A program made the position numbers and the translations under genes. A stretch of 64,000 nt of DNA from Variovorax sp. 679 (lineage in GTDB: Bacteria > Pseudomonadota > Gammaproteobacteria > Burkholderiales > Burkholderiaceae_C), in contig NZ_RXFS01000009.1 in the NCBI RefSeq assembly GCF_003952185.1, positions 62,001 to 126,000 of the forward strand, written 5' to 3'. Positions 1-9,771 of the stretch are shown piece by piece. Within the stretch, counting starts at the first letter, position 1, and every line of letters begins with the position of its first letter. A model generated the notes under the pieces. It was not told the DNA's origin, did no database searches, and saw only the letters and a program-made list of their open reading frames with translations.

Positions 1-668
1 GTGAGGTTGAGCTTGGCGGTGTTCTCGTTGGCGCGGTCGATGGCCACGGTGCCTTCGAGCTGCTTGACCAGCGCCGCCTGCGTGTCCACCTCCTGCCGGG
101 CGATGGAGTCCTGGCCCAGCAGGGTCTGGTAGCGCTGCAGCGTGACGCGCGCTGCAGCGAGCTGTGCCTCGTCGCGCTGCCGAGCCCCGGTGGCCTGCCC
201 CAGCGCATTCTGGAACGGCTGCGGGTCGATGGTGGCGAGCACGTCGCCCTTCTTGACCATCTGGCCTTCCTGGAAGAGCACGGCCGTGAGCACGCCCGAC
301 ACCTGCGGCTGGACGATCACGTTGGCCAGCGGAGTGACCGTGCCCAGCGCCTCGAGCTGCACCGGGATGTCGGCCTGCCTGGCGGTGGCGATGCCGACCG
401 TGCTGGAAGCACCGCCTCCACCACCGCGCGGCCCCGGGCCGCCGGGGCCTCCCGGACCACCGGGCCCGCCCTGCCGTCCGGCTCCGGGCGCGCCGCCGGG
501 ACCGGGCGCCGGCATCTTCGACCGCTGGATCAGATACCAGGCTCCGCCGCCCAGCGCCAGCAACAACAGCAGAGTCAGCAGGCTGCCCACCCAACGGCGT
601 CTGCGTACCGCCGGATGCGTGGACGACACGGTGGAAGGCAGAGGCTCGGTTGGTTTTTCTTGTTCCAT
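1..668 (-). CDS. RND efflux periplasmic adaptor subunit, MdtA/AcrA type (3' end outside window)
   Basis: Reading from the ATG at 668 the protein has a short charged N-terminus, one hydrophobic segment (about residues 26-42) and then a lipoyl/barrel-sandwich half-motif with IVQPQVSGVLTAV, EGQMVKKGDVLATIDP and the start of the alpha-hairpin (AALVKQLEGTVAIDRANEN). This is the usual order of HlyD/MdtA membrane-fusion proteins that join an inner-membrane RND pump to an outer-membrane channel. The gene runs off the left edge, so the pump genes and substrate are not visible. A Gly/Pro-rich collagen-like linker of roughly 40 residues (positions 50-80) lies between the membrane anchor and the first beta domain, longer and more repetitive than is typical. 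Family assignment is firm; the particular pump is unknown. Confidence 0.9.
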   Translation of the reverse strand, partial: MEQEKPTEPLPSTVSSTHPAVRRRRWVGSLLTLLLLLALGGGAWYLIQRSKMPAPGPGGAPGAGRQGGPGGPGGPGGPGPRGGGGGASSTVGIATARQADIPVQLEALGTVTPLANVIVQPQVSGVLTAVLFQEGQMVKKGDVLATIDPQPFQNALGQATGARQRDEAQLAAARVTLQRYQTLLGQDSIARQEVDTQAALVKQLEGTVAIDRANENTAKLNL

Positions 669-923
669 GGACGGTGCGTGCGGAAGGTGCGGAGAAGCGG
701 ACCAGAGTAGTACATCGCGGATGGTAGTCCGGCTCTTTGCTGCGCCGTAAAGCGACGGTAAAGCTGACCGCGCGGCCGCGCAATTCACACCGCCGGGCTG
801 CAATTCGCGCCCCGTGCATGCATTCCGTCGCACACCGGTGGCGGGTGCGGGCGGGCGCCGGCACAGTCCGCTCCATCGATTCCTTTCACCCCTCGACCTT
901 CCAACCTTCCACGGAGTGCCGCC

Positions 924-1445
924 ATGCTGATGCAAATCATCCTTCACACGCCCAAGTGGGTTTTCGCCGTGTTCTTCCTGCTGCTGTGGCTCGGTGCCCG
1001 GCAGCTGCTCACCAACGACGTGAGCCTGACCCGCGTCACGCTGATGCCCGTCGCCATGGGTGCCCTGTCGATCTACGGCGTGGTGTCGGTCTTCGGCGAC
1101 TCCTTCGGGGCCCTGCTCGGCTGGGCTGCCGCCGCGGCGGTCATGGTGGCCCTGGTGCTGCAGCGCCCGCTGCCCGCCACCACCCGCTATGACGCCGCCG
1201 CGCGCCAGTTCCACGTGGCCGGCAGCCCGGTGCCGCTGATGCTCATGATGGGCATCTTCCTGACCAAGTACGTGGTGGGCGCCGCCCTGGCCATGCACCC
1301 CGAGTTGCGCCACCAGGCCACCCTGGCCATCGTGGTGCCCGTGCTGTACGGCGCCTTCAGCGGTGTCTTCGCGGCCCGCGCGGTGCGCCTGTGGAAGCTG
1401 GCCATCCGCACTGACGCTATGTCCGCCGCCGCCCGCGCCGCCTAA
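924..1445 (+). CDS. DUF6622-like small membrane protein
   Basis: A 173-residue protein with four to five hydrophobic stretches (about residues 10-27, 38-58, 64-82, 104-122, 130-150) and a basic C-terminal tail. I recognise it as a DUF6622-type membrane protein common in Burkholderiales; no function is known and no catalytic motif is visible. The start at 924 is preceded by a GGAG at 912-915. The 255 bases between the efflux adaptor and this gene hold the divergent promoters but no element I can name. The stop lies 34 bases before the desaturase-like gene, so the two may be co-transcribed. Confidence 0.65.
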   Translation: MLMQIILHTPKWVFAVFFLLLWLGARQLLTNDVSLTRVTLMPVAMGALSIYGVVSVFGDSFGALLGWAAAAAVMVALVLQRPLPATTRYDAAARQFHVAGSPVPLMLMMGIFLTKYVVGAALAMHPELRHQATLAIVVPVLYGAFSGVFAARAVRLWKLAIRTDAMSAAARAA

Positions 1446-1479
1446 GATTCCAGAGCCACGACTTCCGGAACCCGCCACC

Positions 1480-2433
1480 ATGAACGCGCTCTTGCTGATC
1501 CTCAAGATCTCCGTCACGGTGGTGCTCGTCGCATCCATTGCCGAGGCGCTGGTGCTGTCGTGGCGCAACGGCTGGCGCAGCTACGACTGGAAGGCCGCCG
1601 GCGTCTCGGTGTTCGACTTCCTGGTGCGCGAATACCCGTTGCGCTGGCTGCTGCCCCTGGCCTTCTGGACCGGCGCGATGGACTGGTTCTACGGCCACCG
1701 CCTCTTCACCCTGCCGATGGACCACTGGAGCGGCTGGGTCGCCTGCTTCATCGGCCAGGAGTTCTGCTACTACTGGTATCACCGCGCGGCGCACCGGGTG
1801 CGCTGGTTCTGGTGCACCCATTCCATCCACCATTCGCCGAACCAGCTGAACCTGTCGGCCGCCTACCGCTTCGGCTGGACCGGCCGCCTCACCGGCACGC
1901 TGGCCTTCTTCATGCTGGCACCGCTGCTGGGCATGCCGCCCCGGGTGATCCTGCTGATGCTCACGCTGAACCTGCTGTACCAGTTCTGGATCCACGCGAC
2001 CTGGATTCCGCGCCTCGGCCCGCTCGAATGGGTGCTGAACACCCCCTCGGCCCACCGCGTGCACCACGCCTCCAACCTCGAATACCTGGATGGCAACTAC
2101 GGCGGCGTGCTGATCGTGTTCGACCGCCTGTTCGGCACCTACATTCCCGAGCGCGCCGACCTGCCTTGCCGCTACGGGCTGGTGAACCCGGTCACCACCA
2201 ACAACATCCTTGAGATCGAGTTCGGCCAGTGGCGCGCGTTGCTGCGCGACCTTGCCTCGGCCCGCTCGGTGCGCGCCTTCGTCGGCTACCTCGTGAAGCC
2301 GCCCGGCTGGAAGCCCGACGGGCCCGGCGACACCACCGAGGAGCTGCGGCAGCGCGCCGCCCTTCAGACTGCGCCGGCTGTCGCAGCCGCCACCGATTTC
2401 CTTCCTGTCCAATACAACAAGGAGCTGTCATGA
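1480..2433 (+). CDS. Sterol desaturase / fatty acid hydroxylase family protein
   Basis: The 317-residue integral membrane protein carries the full di-iron histidine set of the fatty acid hydroxylase superfamily: HRAAH at 101-105, HSIHH at 114-118, a single His at 172 and HRVHH at 192-196, placed between hydrophobic segments. Such enzymes hydroxylate or desaturate lipids in the membrane; the substrate here is not predictable. The start chosen is the ATG at 1480, which gives a typical N-terminal membrane helix; an upstream extension in the same frame is very Pro-rich and overlaps the previous gene. The stop overlaps the start of the next gene by four bases (ATGA), pointing to translational coupling with the 2TM/LytS/LytTR genes. 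Confidence 0.9.
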   Translation: MNALLLILKISVTVVLVASIAEALVLSWRNGWRSYDWKAAGVSVFDFLVREYPLRWLLPLAFWTGAMDWFYGHRLFTLPMDHWSGWVACFIGQEFCYYWYHRAAHRVRWFWCTHSIHHSPNQLNLSAAYRFGWTGRLTGTLAFFMLAPLLGMPPRVILLMLTLNLLYQFWIHATWIPRLGPLEWVLNTPSAHRVHHASNLEYLDGNYGGVLIVFDRLFGTYIPERADLPCRYGLVNPVTTNNILEIEFGQWRALLRDLASARSVRAFVGYLVKPPGWKPDGPGDTTEELRQRAALQTAPAVAAATDFLPVQYNKELS

Positions 2434-2729
2434 CTTCCTACGCATCTTCCGATTCCTCCCGCTCCGACATCGAACGCCTCGCCCGCCGCCGCGCCGGCGC
2501 GAAGATGGGCTGGTACATCCACGCCTTCGTCTACGTGCTGGTCAACGTCGGCCTCGTCACGATCTCGGCCGCCAACGGCCGCAGCTGGGCGATGTACCCG
2601 CTCATGGGCTGGGGGCTGGGGCTGCTGATCCACGGCGCCGTGGTCTGGTTCATCGCGCCCGGCGGCGGCTTCTACGACCGGCTGGTGGAGCGTGAACGCC
2701 GCGCCCTGGGCGGCGGGGACCGCCGGTGA
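2430..2729 (+). CDS. 2TM domain-containing protein
   Basis: A 99-residue protein with a basic N-terminal amphipathic stretch and two transmembrane helices (about 30-49 and 56-77), then a charged tail ending VERERRALGGG. This matches the 2TM domain (Pfam 2TM), which in many bacteria precedes or is fused to LytS-type kinases and LytTR regulators, as it does here. It overlaps the desaturase-like gene by ATGA and the kinase gene by GTGA. The likely role, inferred from context, is as a membrane accessory of the downstream two-component system. Confidence 0.8.
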   Translation: MTSYASSDSSRSDIERLARRRAGAKMGWYIHAFVYVLVNVGLVTISAANGRSWAMYPLMGWGLGLLIHGAVVWFIAPGGGFYDRLVERERRALGGGDRR

Positions 2730-3802
2730 GCGCTGAGCAGGCTGCTCCCACCGCACAACACAGGTTCAGCGCCGAGAACCTGAAGTCCATGCTGCGGCAT
2801 GGACTGATCACCGCCGTCTTCAACTGCCTCATCGCCACCTTGCTGACCATCACCGGTGGGGACAACTGGGTCGCCCACATGGTGTATTCGATGTCGATCG
2901 GCATCGTGGCCTGGCTGTTCATCGACGGGGGCCGGCTTCTCATCAGCGGGCACCGCGAATCCCTCTGGCCCGAATGGCCGTGGGGCATGCTGCTGATCGC
3001 GGCGGGCGTGGCCGTCGGCTTCTTCGTCGGCAACCTCATCGGCGATGCCTGGGTCGGCGCGCCGACCTTCGACTTCCTCGAGCTCAAGGGCCACAAGCTG
3101 GCCACCGGCATCACGATCACCATCATCGCGGCGATCGGCATGAGCTTCTTCTTCTACAGCCTCGGCAAGAGCAAGCACTTGCAGGGCCAGATCGAACTGG
3201 CACAGCGCAACGCCACCGAGGCACGGCTGAAGCTGCTCGAAACGCAGCTGGAGCCGCACATGCTCTTCAACACGCTGGCCAACCTGCGCGTGCTGATCAC
3301 CGTCGATCCGCCGCGCGCCGTGGCCATGCTCGACCGGCTCAACAGCTACCTGCGCATGACGCTGAGCGGCTCGCGTGCACTCTCGCACCCGCTGTCGGCC
3401 GAGTTCGAGCGGCTGGGCGACTACCTGGAACTGATGTCGGTGCGCATGGGCACGCGCCTTCGCTACACGCTCGACCTGCCGCAAGAGCTGCGCGATGCGC
3501 CCGTGCCGCCGCTGCTTCTGCAGCCGCTGGTGGAGAACAGCATCCGCCACGGACTGGAGCCGAAGGTCGAAGGCGGCGAGATCGTCGTGCGCGCGCGCCA
3601 GGAAGCGGGCCAGCTGGTGATCGAGGTGAACGACACGGGCGTGGGCCTCGATGCGGCGCCGCCCTCGGAGGGCAGCGGCTTCGGGCTGGAACAGGTGCGC
3701 GAGCGGCTTGCCACCGTCTACGGCGAGCGGGGCAGCATGAATATCGGACCTTCGCCCTCCGGCGGCACCAGCACCACGCTGAGCTTCCCGGCGCCCGCCT
3801 GA
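2726..3802 (+). CDS. LytS/YpdA-type sensor histidine kinase
   Basis: This 358-residue kinase starts at a GTG whose GTGA overlaps the stop of the 2TM gene. The N-terminal 145 residues contain about four membrane helices (28-43, 50-65, 86-103, 126-144). After a short coiled linker comes the His_kinase (LytS-class) H-box with the phosphoacceptor His178 in LEPHMLFNTLANLR, then an HATPase domain with an N-box (LVENSIRHGLEP), a G1 box (VNDTGVGL) and a G2 box (GSGFGLEQVRERL). No PAS or GAF sensor is present, so the membrane part probably senses. The partner is the LytTR response regulator that follows after 29 bases. Confidence 0.93.
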   Translation: MSAEQAAPTAQHRFSAENLKSMLRHGLITAVFNCLIATLLTITGGDNWVAHMVYSMSIGIVAWLFIDGGRLLISGHRESLWPEWPWGMLLIAAGVAVGFFVGNLIGDAWVGAPTFDFLELKGHKLATGITITIIAAIGMSFFFYSLGKSKHLQGQIELAQRNATEARLKLLETQLEPHMLFNTLANLRVLITVDPPRAVAMLDRLNSYLRMTLSGSRALSHPLSAEFERLGDYLELMSVRMGTRLRYTLDLPQELRDAPVPPLLLQPLVENSIRHGLEPKVEGGEIVVRARQEAGQLVIEVNDTGVGLDAAPPSEGSGFGLEQVRERLATVYGERGSMNIGPSPSGGTSTTLSFPAPA

Positions 3803-3831
3803 GTGCGAACACGCCACACAACAACGACAAG

Positions 3832-4668
3832 ATGACAAATCCCACCGCCCTCATCGCAGAAGACGAGCCCCTGCTCGCCCAGGCCCTCAAGGCCGAACTG
3901 GCCGCCGCCTGGCCTGAGCTGCAGGTCGTCGCCATGGCCGGCGACGGCCGCAGCGCGGTGCGCGAGGCGCTGCGCCTCCTGCCGCAGGTGCTGTTCTTCG
4001 ACATCCGCATGCCCGGCCTCGACGGCCTCGGCGCCGCCGCCGAACTGGCCGATTGCTGGCCCGCCGACGAAGCGCCCATGCCGCAACTGGTGTTCGTGAC
4101 GGCATACGACGAATACGCCGCCCGTGCCTTCGAGGCCCAGGCCATCGACTACGTGCTCAAGCCGGTGCAGCCCGAACGCCTGCGCAAGACCGTGGCCCGG
4201 CTGCAACAGGCGCTGGCAGCCAGACAACCGGCGCCCTCCACGCCTGCCCTGGCCGACGCGGCGCTCGAGCAGACGCTCGCCCAGTGGCGCCAGGTGCTCG
4301 GCGCCGCCGGGGCCGGCGCAACCACGGCGGCACCGGCCCCGCTGCGCATGATCGCGGCCAGCGACGCCGGCGGCAGCACCGTGCGCATGGTGCCCATCGA
4401 CGAAGTGCTGTACTTCGAGGCCGCCGACAAATACCTGCGAGTGCTGACCGCCACGCACGAATACCTGATCCGCACGCCGCTGAAGCAACTGCTGCCCCAG
4501 CTAGACCCCGACACCTTCTGGCAGGTGCACCGGGCGGTGGTGGTGCGCAGCTCGGCCATCGAGTCCGTGCACCGGGACGAGGCCGGCAAGCTGCATCTGA
4601 TGCTGCGGGGCCGGAGCGAGAAGATCCCGGTCAGCCGCCTGTACGCCCATCTTTTTCGCGCCATGTGA
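3832..4668 (+). CDS. LytTR-family response regulator
   Basis: A 278-residue two-domain regulator. The receiver domain (about residues 5-120) has the acidic pair E10/D11, the phosphoacceptor D57 in FFDIRMPG, Thr90 and Lys110 in VLKP. An Ala/Pro-rich linker leads to a LytTR DNA-binding domain (about 175-278) with VLYFEAADKYLRV and FWQVHRAVVV. It follows the LytS-type kinase in the same operon and should be its phosphorylation target. Target promoters are not known. A strong terminator follows at 4692-4723. Confidence 0.94.
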   Translation: MTNPTALIAEDEPLLAQALKAELAAAWPELQVVAMAGDGRSAVREALRLLPQVLFFDIRMPGLDGLGAAAELADCWPADEAPMPQLVFVTAYDEYAARAFEAQAIDYVLKPVQPERLRKTVARLQQALAARQPAPSTPALADAALEQTLAQWRQVLGAAGAGATTAAPAPLRMIAASDAGGSTVRMVPIDEVLYFEAADKYLRVLTATHEYLIRTPLKQLLPQLDPDTFWQVHRAVVVRSSAIESVHRDEAGKLHLMLRGRSEKIPVSRLYAHLFRAM

Positions 4669-4691
4669 AATTGGCGGGCGCGCGCCCAAAG

Positions 4692-4723
4692 AAAAAGCCG
4701 GCCCTTTCGGAGCCGGCTTTTTT
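4692..4723 (+). terminator. Bidirectional Rho-independent terminator
   Basis: An A5 tract, a GCCGGC stem arm (4697-4702), a nine-base loop, the matching GCCGGC arm (4712-4717) and a T6 run. With A-T pairs included the stem is about 11 bp. It lies between the convergent LytTR gene (stop 4668) and the minus-strand gene ending at 4750, and is symmetric enough to stop transcription from both sides. Confidence 0.9.
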
Positions 4724-4749
4724 CATTCAGTCACGAATGCCGTTGCGTT

Positions 4750-5094
4750 TTAGCGCCAGTGGCCATGACCGCGGTAGTAGCCACGACCGTAGTAGCGCGG
4801 GCCGTAATAGGCCGGCGGGCCGTAGTAGACCGGGGCCGGACGGTAGTAGACGGGCGGCGGCGGCGCGTAGTAGACGGGGGCCGGCGGTGCGTAATAGACA
4901 GGTGCCGGCGGCGCGTAGACCGGGGCCGGGTAGTAGGCGGGGCTGCCCACGCCCACTGCCACGCCTGGAACGCCGACGCCGATCGACCAGCTCACGTCGC
5001 TGCGGGCGCTGGCCGAAGTGGCGGCAAACAAAGCACCGGCTGCCACGACGCCCGCGGCGGCCCACTTGAAAAAGGTAGAACGTGTGAAGTTCAT
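4750..5094 (-). CDS. Secreted Tyr/Pro-rich repeat protein
   Basis: The 114-residue product begins with an export signal (FFKWAAAGVVAAGALFAATSASA, cleavage near residue 30). The rest is low complexity: tandem units of PVYYAPPAP / PVYYRPAP type, then a Tyr/Gly/Arg-rich end (YYGPRYYGRGYYRG). Such YXP-rich proteins are widespread in Burkholderiales and are usually annotated as hypothetical or proline-rich; an envelope or surface role is a guess. The start has a clear AAGGAG at 5103-5108 on the minus strand. No catalytic residues are apparent. Confidence 0.75.
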   Translation of the reverse strand: MNFTRSTFFKWAAAGVVAAGALFAATSASARSDVSWSIGVGVPGVAVGVGSPAYYPAPVYAPPAPVYYAPPAPVYYAPPPPVYYRPAPVYYGPPAYYGPRYYGRGYYRGHGHWR

Positions 5095-5232
5095 GATCCT
5101 GCACTCCTTGTTGGGTCGGGCTGCGTTCGGGTCCGAACCGCCCATGTGATGTATTGAACGCGGCAAATGCAAAGCGGGTGCACTCGGCATTGTGAAGAAA
5201 GTTGCCAAAGGTAACCCATAGGGGGCGCCCTC

Positions 5233-5238
5233 TAAAAT
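5233..5238 (+). promoter_or_regulatory. -10 element of glnS, leaderless arrangement
   Basis: TAAAAT ends six bases before the glnS ATG at 5245, which would put the transcription start at or next to the A of the start codon. There is no Shine-Dalgarno sequence upstream of this ATG. No good -35 is visible at 17 bases, so this rests on the -10 alone. Confidence 0.45.
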
Positions 5239-5244
5239 GCCGCG

Positions 5245-7062
<1,818 letters not shown>

Positions 7063-7077
7063 GCCCCCTCTCTGTCT

Positions 7078-7383
7078 TTATTCGGGCCGCTTGTAGACCA
7101 CGCCGATCACCGCGCTGTTTTCGTCGGTGGTGCACACGGCGGATCGCGCCTGCGGCCCGACTTTCAGGTTGACCGTATAGACGCCGTCGCGCGGCGTCGT
7201 GCCTTTGTCTGCCACGATGCTGCCCGGCGGTACGCGGAGTTCGCGCGCGGCCGCGGCCACGCAGTTCCTGACGCTGGCCTCGGGCGCACCGCCAACGCGG
7301 ATGCCCGGGCTGTTGCATGCGGCCAGCAAAAGGCTTGCTGCCGCCATGCTCACGAAAAGGATGGAGCGTCGCATCGTCGTCAT
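7078..7383 (-). CDS. Small hypothetical lipoprotein
   Basis: A 101-residue protein with a signal peptide ending in a lipobox (LLLAAC, Cys at about residue 22), so probably a lipidated envelope protein. The mature part contains two further Cys residues (in VRNCVAAAARELRVP and AVCTTDEN) and a C-terminal strand-rich segment VIGVVYKRPE. I do not recognise the family. An in-frame ATG three codons downstream could also be the start. It is convergent with glnS and divergent from the pseudouridine synthase gene. Confidence 0.7.
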   Translation of the reverse strand: MTTMRRSILFVSMAAASLLLAACNSPGIRVGGAPEASVRNCVAAAARELRVPPGSIVADKGTTPRDGVYTVNLKVGPQARSAVCTTDENSAVIGVVYKRPE

Positions 7384-7466
7384 CGGGTTCTCCTGGGTGA
7401 TGACCCGATTGGAGCCGCCAACTCCATCGAATGTTGCAGGACAGACCCGGGCTATCCTGTCGGCTC

Positions 7467-8027
7467 ATGAATCGTCCGAGCCCTTCTCGTTCTTCTTCGC
7501 GCCTGATCCGCTTCAACAAGCCCTATGGCGTCCTCAGCCAGTTCACACCGGAGGGCCGCTGGCGCGGCCTGAAGGATTTCATCGACATTCCCGGCGTCTA
7601 TGTCGCCGGCCGGCTCGATGCCGACAGCGAGGGCCTGCTGCTGCTCACCGACGACGGCAAGCTCCAGGCGCACATCGCCGATCCGCGCTTCAAGATGGAG
7701 AAGATCTACTGGGTGCAAGTCGAAGGCGTGCCCACCGAAGAGGCACTTGCCGCCCTGCGCGCGGGCGTGCAGCTCAACGACGGCCCCACGCGCCCCGCAC
7801 GCGCGCGGCTTCTCGATCCGCCACCCGAAGTGTGGGAGCGCCAGCCGCCCATCCGTGAACGCAAGAGCATTCCCACCGCCTGGATCGAACTGGCGATCCG
7901 CGAGGGGCGCAACCGTCAGGTGCGGCGCATGACGGCGGCCGTGGGGCTGCCGACCCTGCGGCTGATCCGCGCGGCCATCGGCCCTCACACGCTCGACGGA
8001 TTGGCACCCGGAACCTGGTGCGAATAG
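7467..8027 (+). CDS. rluE: 23S rRNA pseudouridine synthase, RluE/RsuA family
   Basis: The 186-residue protein lacks the N-terminal S4 domain of RsuA and starts directly with the catalytic core (RLIRFNKPYGVLSQFTPEG), as RluE does. The catalytic Asp51 is in GRLDADSEGLLLLT and the conserved REGRNRQVRRM motif is near residue 150. RluE converts U2457 of 23S rRNA to pseudouridine; the assignment to that site is by family resemblance. A TATCCT -10-like element ends eight bases before the ATG. The start chosen excludes a poorly conserved 12-residue upstream extension. Confidence 0.85.
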   Translation: MNRPSPSRSSSRLIRFNKPYGVLSQFTPEGRWRGLKDFIDIPGVYVAGRLDADSEGLLLLTDDGKLQAHIADPRFKMEKIYWVQVEGVPTEEALAALRAGVQLNDGPTRPARARLLDPPPEVWERQPPIRERKSIPTAWIELAIREGRNRQVRRMTAAVGLPTLRLIRAAIGPHTLDGLAPGTWCE

Positions 8028-8073
8028 CGCGCGACACCCGAACTTCATCCGAACGAACCATCTCCCTGTCTTC

Positions 8074-8985
8074 ATGAAGCACACGCAACCTCCTCTCCCC
8101 GATCTCGCCCCTGTCGTCCTGAGCCGCCGCAGCGCTGTGCTCGGCACCGTCGGCCTTCTTGCTGCGATGCACGCCGGCGCCGCAACCCAGACCAAGGCGA
8201 AGAAACAACCGGCGACGACACCCGACGTGTGGCCCCACGCATCGCAGGTGCCGGGCGGCGTGGCCCGCCTGTCGCTGGGCCCGTCGGCCAAGCGACCCCA
8301 GGCCTTCGCGGGCGACATCCCTGTGCTGGTGCTCGGCGACACCATCGAATGGACCGCCATCGTCGGCATCCCGCTGGTGACCGAGCCCGGCCAAGCGTCC
8401 ATCACGGTGCGCGCCGAAGGCAAGCCCGAACGCCAGATCGCCTACACGGTCGCCCCGAAGCAATACCGCGAACAGCGCCTCACGGTGGCCCCGCGCACCG
8501 TCGACCTGTCGCCAGAGGACGAGGCGCGCTACGTCAAGGAGCGCGACCATCTCACCGGCGTGATGGCCACCCTCACCGACATGCGCCCCGACACCGTGCT
8601 GAAGATGCGCGTGCCAGTGCCCGGTCGCCGCTCCAGCTCGTTCGGCCTGCGCCGTGTATTCAATGGCCAGTCGCGCAATCCGCACAGCGGAATGGACATC
8701 GCCGCCGGCACCGGCACGCCGGTGCTTGCGCCGCTGCCCGGCAAGGTGATCGACACGGGAGACTATTTCTTCAACGGCGGCACCGTGTGGCTCGACCACG
8801 GCGGCGGACTGCTGACCATGTATTGCCACCTGAGCCGGGTGGATGTGAAGGTCGGCGATGCACTGAAGACTGGCGAGCCGCTGGCCGCCGTGGGCGCAAC
8901 CGGGCGGGTGACGGGGCCGCACCTGCATTGGTCGGTGATGCTGAACCGGGCGATGGTGGATCCGGCGTTGTTCATTCCGGCCTGA
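8074..8985 (+). CDS. M23 family metallopeptidase (peptidoglycan endopeptidase)
   Basis: A 303-residue exported protein. A twin-arginine-like signal (LSRRSAVLGTVGLLAA) is followed by a beta-rich N-terminal region and a C-terminal LytM/M23 domain with the zinc ligands His204 and Asp208 (HSGMDIA), His252 (MYCHLS) and the HLH pair 283-285 (GPHLHW). These ligands are complete, so it should be an active DD- or cross-link endopeptidase in the periplasm. The Tat-type signal is unusual for this family and is my reading of the RR motif; a Sec route remains possible. Confidence 0.92.
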   Translation: MKHTQPPLPDLAPVVLSRRSAVLGTVGLLAAMHAGAATQTKAKKQPATTPDVWPHASQVPGGVARLSLGPSAKRPQAFAGDIPVLVLGDTIEWTAIVGIPLVTEPGQASITVRAEGKPERQIAYTVAPKQYREQRLTVAPRTVDLSPEDEARYVKERDHLTGVMATLTDMRPDTVLKMRVPVPGRRSSSFGLRRVFNGQSRNPHSGMDIAAGTGTPVLAPLPGKVIDTGDYFFNGGTVWLDHGGGLLTMYCHLSRVDVKVGDALKTGEPLAAVGATGRVTGPHLHWSVMLNRAMVDPALFIPA

Positions 8986-9011
8986 GATCCAACGAGGAGC
9001 CACATTACACT
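8982..9011 (+). promoter_or_regulatory. Promoter of the mntA-hepT pair, leaderless arrangement
   Basis: CTGAGA (8982-8987) and TACACT (9006-9011) are separated by 18 bases and match sigma-70 boxes moderately. The -10 ends seven bases before the ATG at 9019, so the transcript would begin at the start codon. A GAGGAG at 8994-8999 lies upstream of the -10 and would not be in such an mRNA, though it could serve a longer transcript from the peptidase gene. Confidence 0.4.
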
Positions 9012-9018
9012 CGGCCTC

Positions 9019-9309
9019 ATGCGCCCCTCTGAAGCTCTGCTCCAGCATCGCGATCGCATCCGCGAGATCGCACTGAGTCACCACGTCAGCAGTGTGCGAG
9101 TGTTCGGTTCTGCTTTGCGCGGCGAAGACGGGCCCGACAGCGATCTCGATCTGCTGGTGGAGCCCACGGCGCAAACCACCCTGATGGACATCGGAGCCAT
9201 CAGGTACGAACTGAAGAGCCTTCTGGGCATGGAAGTAGACGTGCTCACGCCCAACGGCCTGCCTCTCAAGTTTCGCGATCAGGTGCTGCGCGAGGCTGTA
9301 CTGGTATGA
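9019..9309 (+). CDS. mntA: MntA-type antitoxin, minimal nucleotidyltransferase
   Basis: A 96-residue minimal nucleotidyltransferase with the signature Gly30-Ser31, then Asp42 and Asp44 (SDLDLLVE) and a third acidic Asp74 (MEVDVLTP). In characterised type VII systems this enzyme AMPylates the HepT toxin on a Tyr and so silences it. All three acidic residues are present, so the enzyme should be active. It overlaps the hepT start by four bases (ATGA). The pair has lower GC than its surroundings, which fits a recently acquired module. Confidence 0.9.
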   Translation: MRPSEALLQHRDRIREIALSHHVSSVRVFGSALRGEDGPDSDLDLLVEPTAQTTLMDIGAIRYELKSLLGMEVDVLTPNGLPLKFRDQVLREAVLV

Positions 9310-9662
9310 GTCGACGAGATCCGCAACGTGTGGCGGATTACTTGAGCCATATCCTGCAAGCGATCGACAGTATTCACGACTACACGAACGGCGCTACCGC
9401 CGACAGTTATCTCGTCGACCGGAAAACACAGGATGCAGTGGTACGCAACTTGGAAGTGATCGGGGAAGCCAGCAACAACATCGTGAAGCACCATGCGGAA
9501 TTCGCCAGTGCCCACACCGCCGTTCCCTGGCGTTTTGCCTACGAGATGCGCAACGCGCTTTCCCATGGCTACTTCACCATCGACCACACCATCGTCTGGC
9601 AAACCATCCAGCGCGATTTACCATCGCTTCGCGAGCAGATTGCGAAGCTTTTGGAATCCTGA
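9306..9662 (+). CDS. hepT: HepT-type toxin (HEPN RNase)
   Basis: A 118-residue HEPN-domain protein, all helical in character, with the R-x4-H-x-Y motif as Arg82, His87 and Tyr89 (MRNALSHGY). In type VII toxin-antitoxin systems this motif cleaves RNA, and the Tyr is the site of AMPylation by MntA. Its motif is intact. It is translated from the ATGA overlap with mntA. An inverted repeat follows at 9719-9746. The assignment is by motif and gene pairing. Confidence 0.9.
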   Translation: MSRRDPQRVADYLSHILQAIDSIHDYTNGATADSYLVDRKTQDAVVRNLEVIGEASNNIVKHHAEFASAHTAVPWRFAYEMRNALSHGYFTIDHTIVWQTIQRDLPSLREQIAKLLES

Positions 9663-9718
9663 GCCTTACCGCTCCATGAGCCGAGACGTCTGAAGACGTC
9701 GCTGCGCCACGCAATCAA

Positions 9719-9746
9719 CGCCCGCACTAGCGGTGCATTGCGGGCG
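9719..9746. terminator. Inverted repeat between convergent genes, possible terminator
   Basis: CGCCCGCA (9719-9726) and TGCGGGCG (9739-9746) form a perfect 8-bp stem with a 12-base loop between hepT (plus) and the deacylase gene (minus). There is no T run on either side, so it is only a weak candidate for intrinsic termination. A smaller dyad (ACGTC-N4-GACGT) lies just upstream at about 9685-9698. Confidence 0.4.
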
Positions 9747-9771
9747 CGGCGGTCGTTTCTGCCGACCAGCC

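Noticed and set aside
9685..9698. Short dyad as an intrinsic terminator of hepT
   Set aside because: No T run follows and the stem is only five base pairs.
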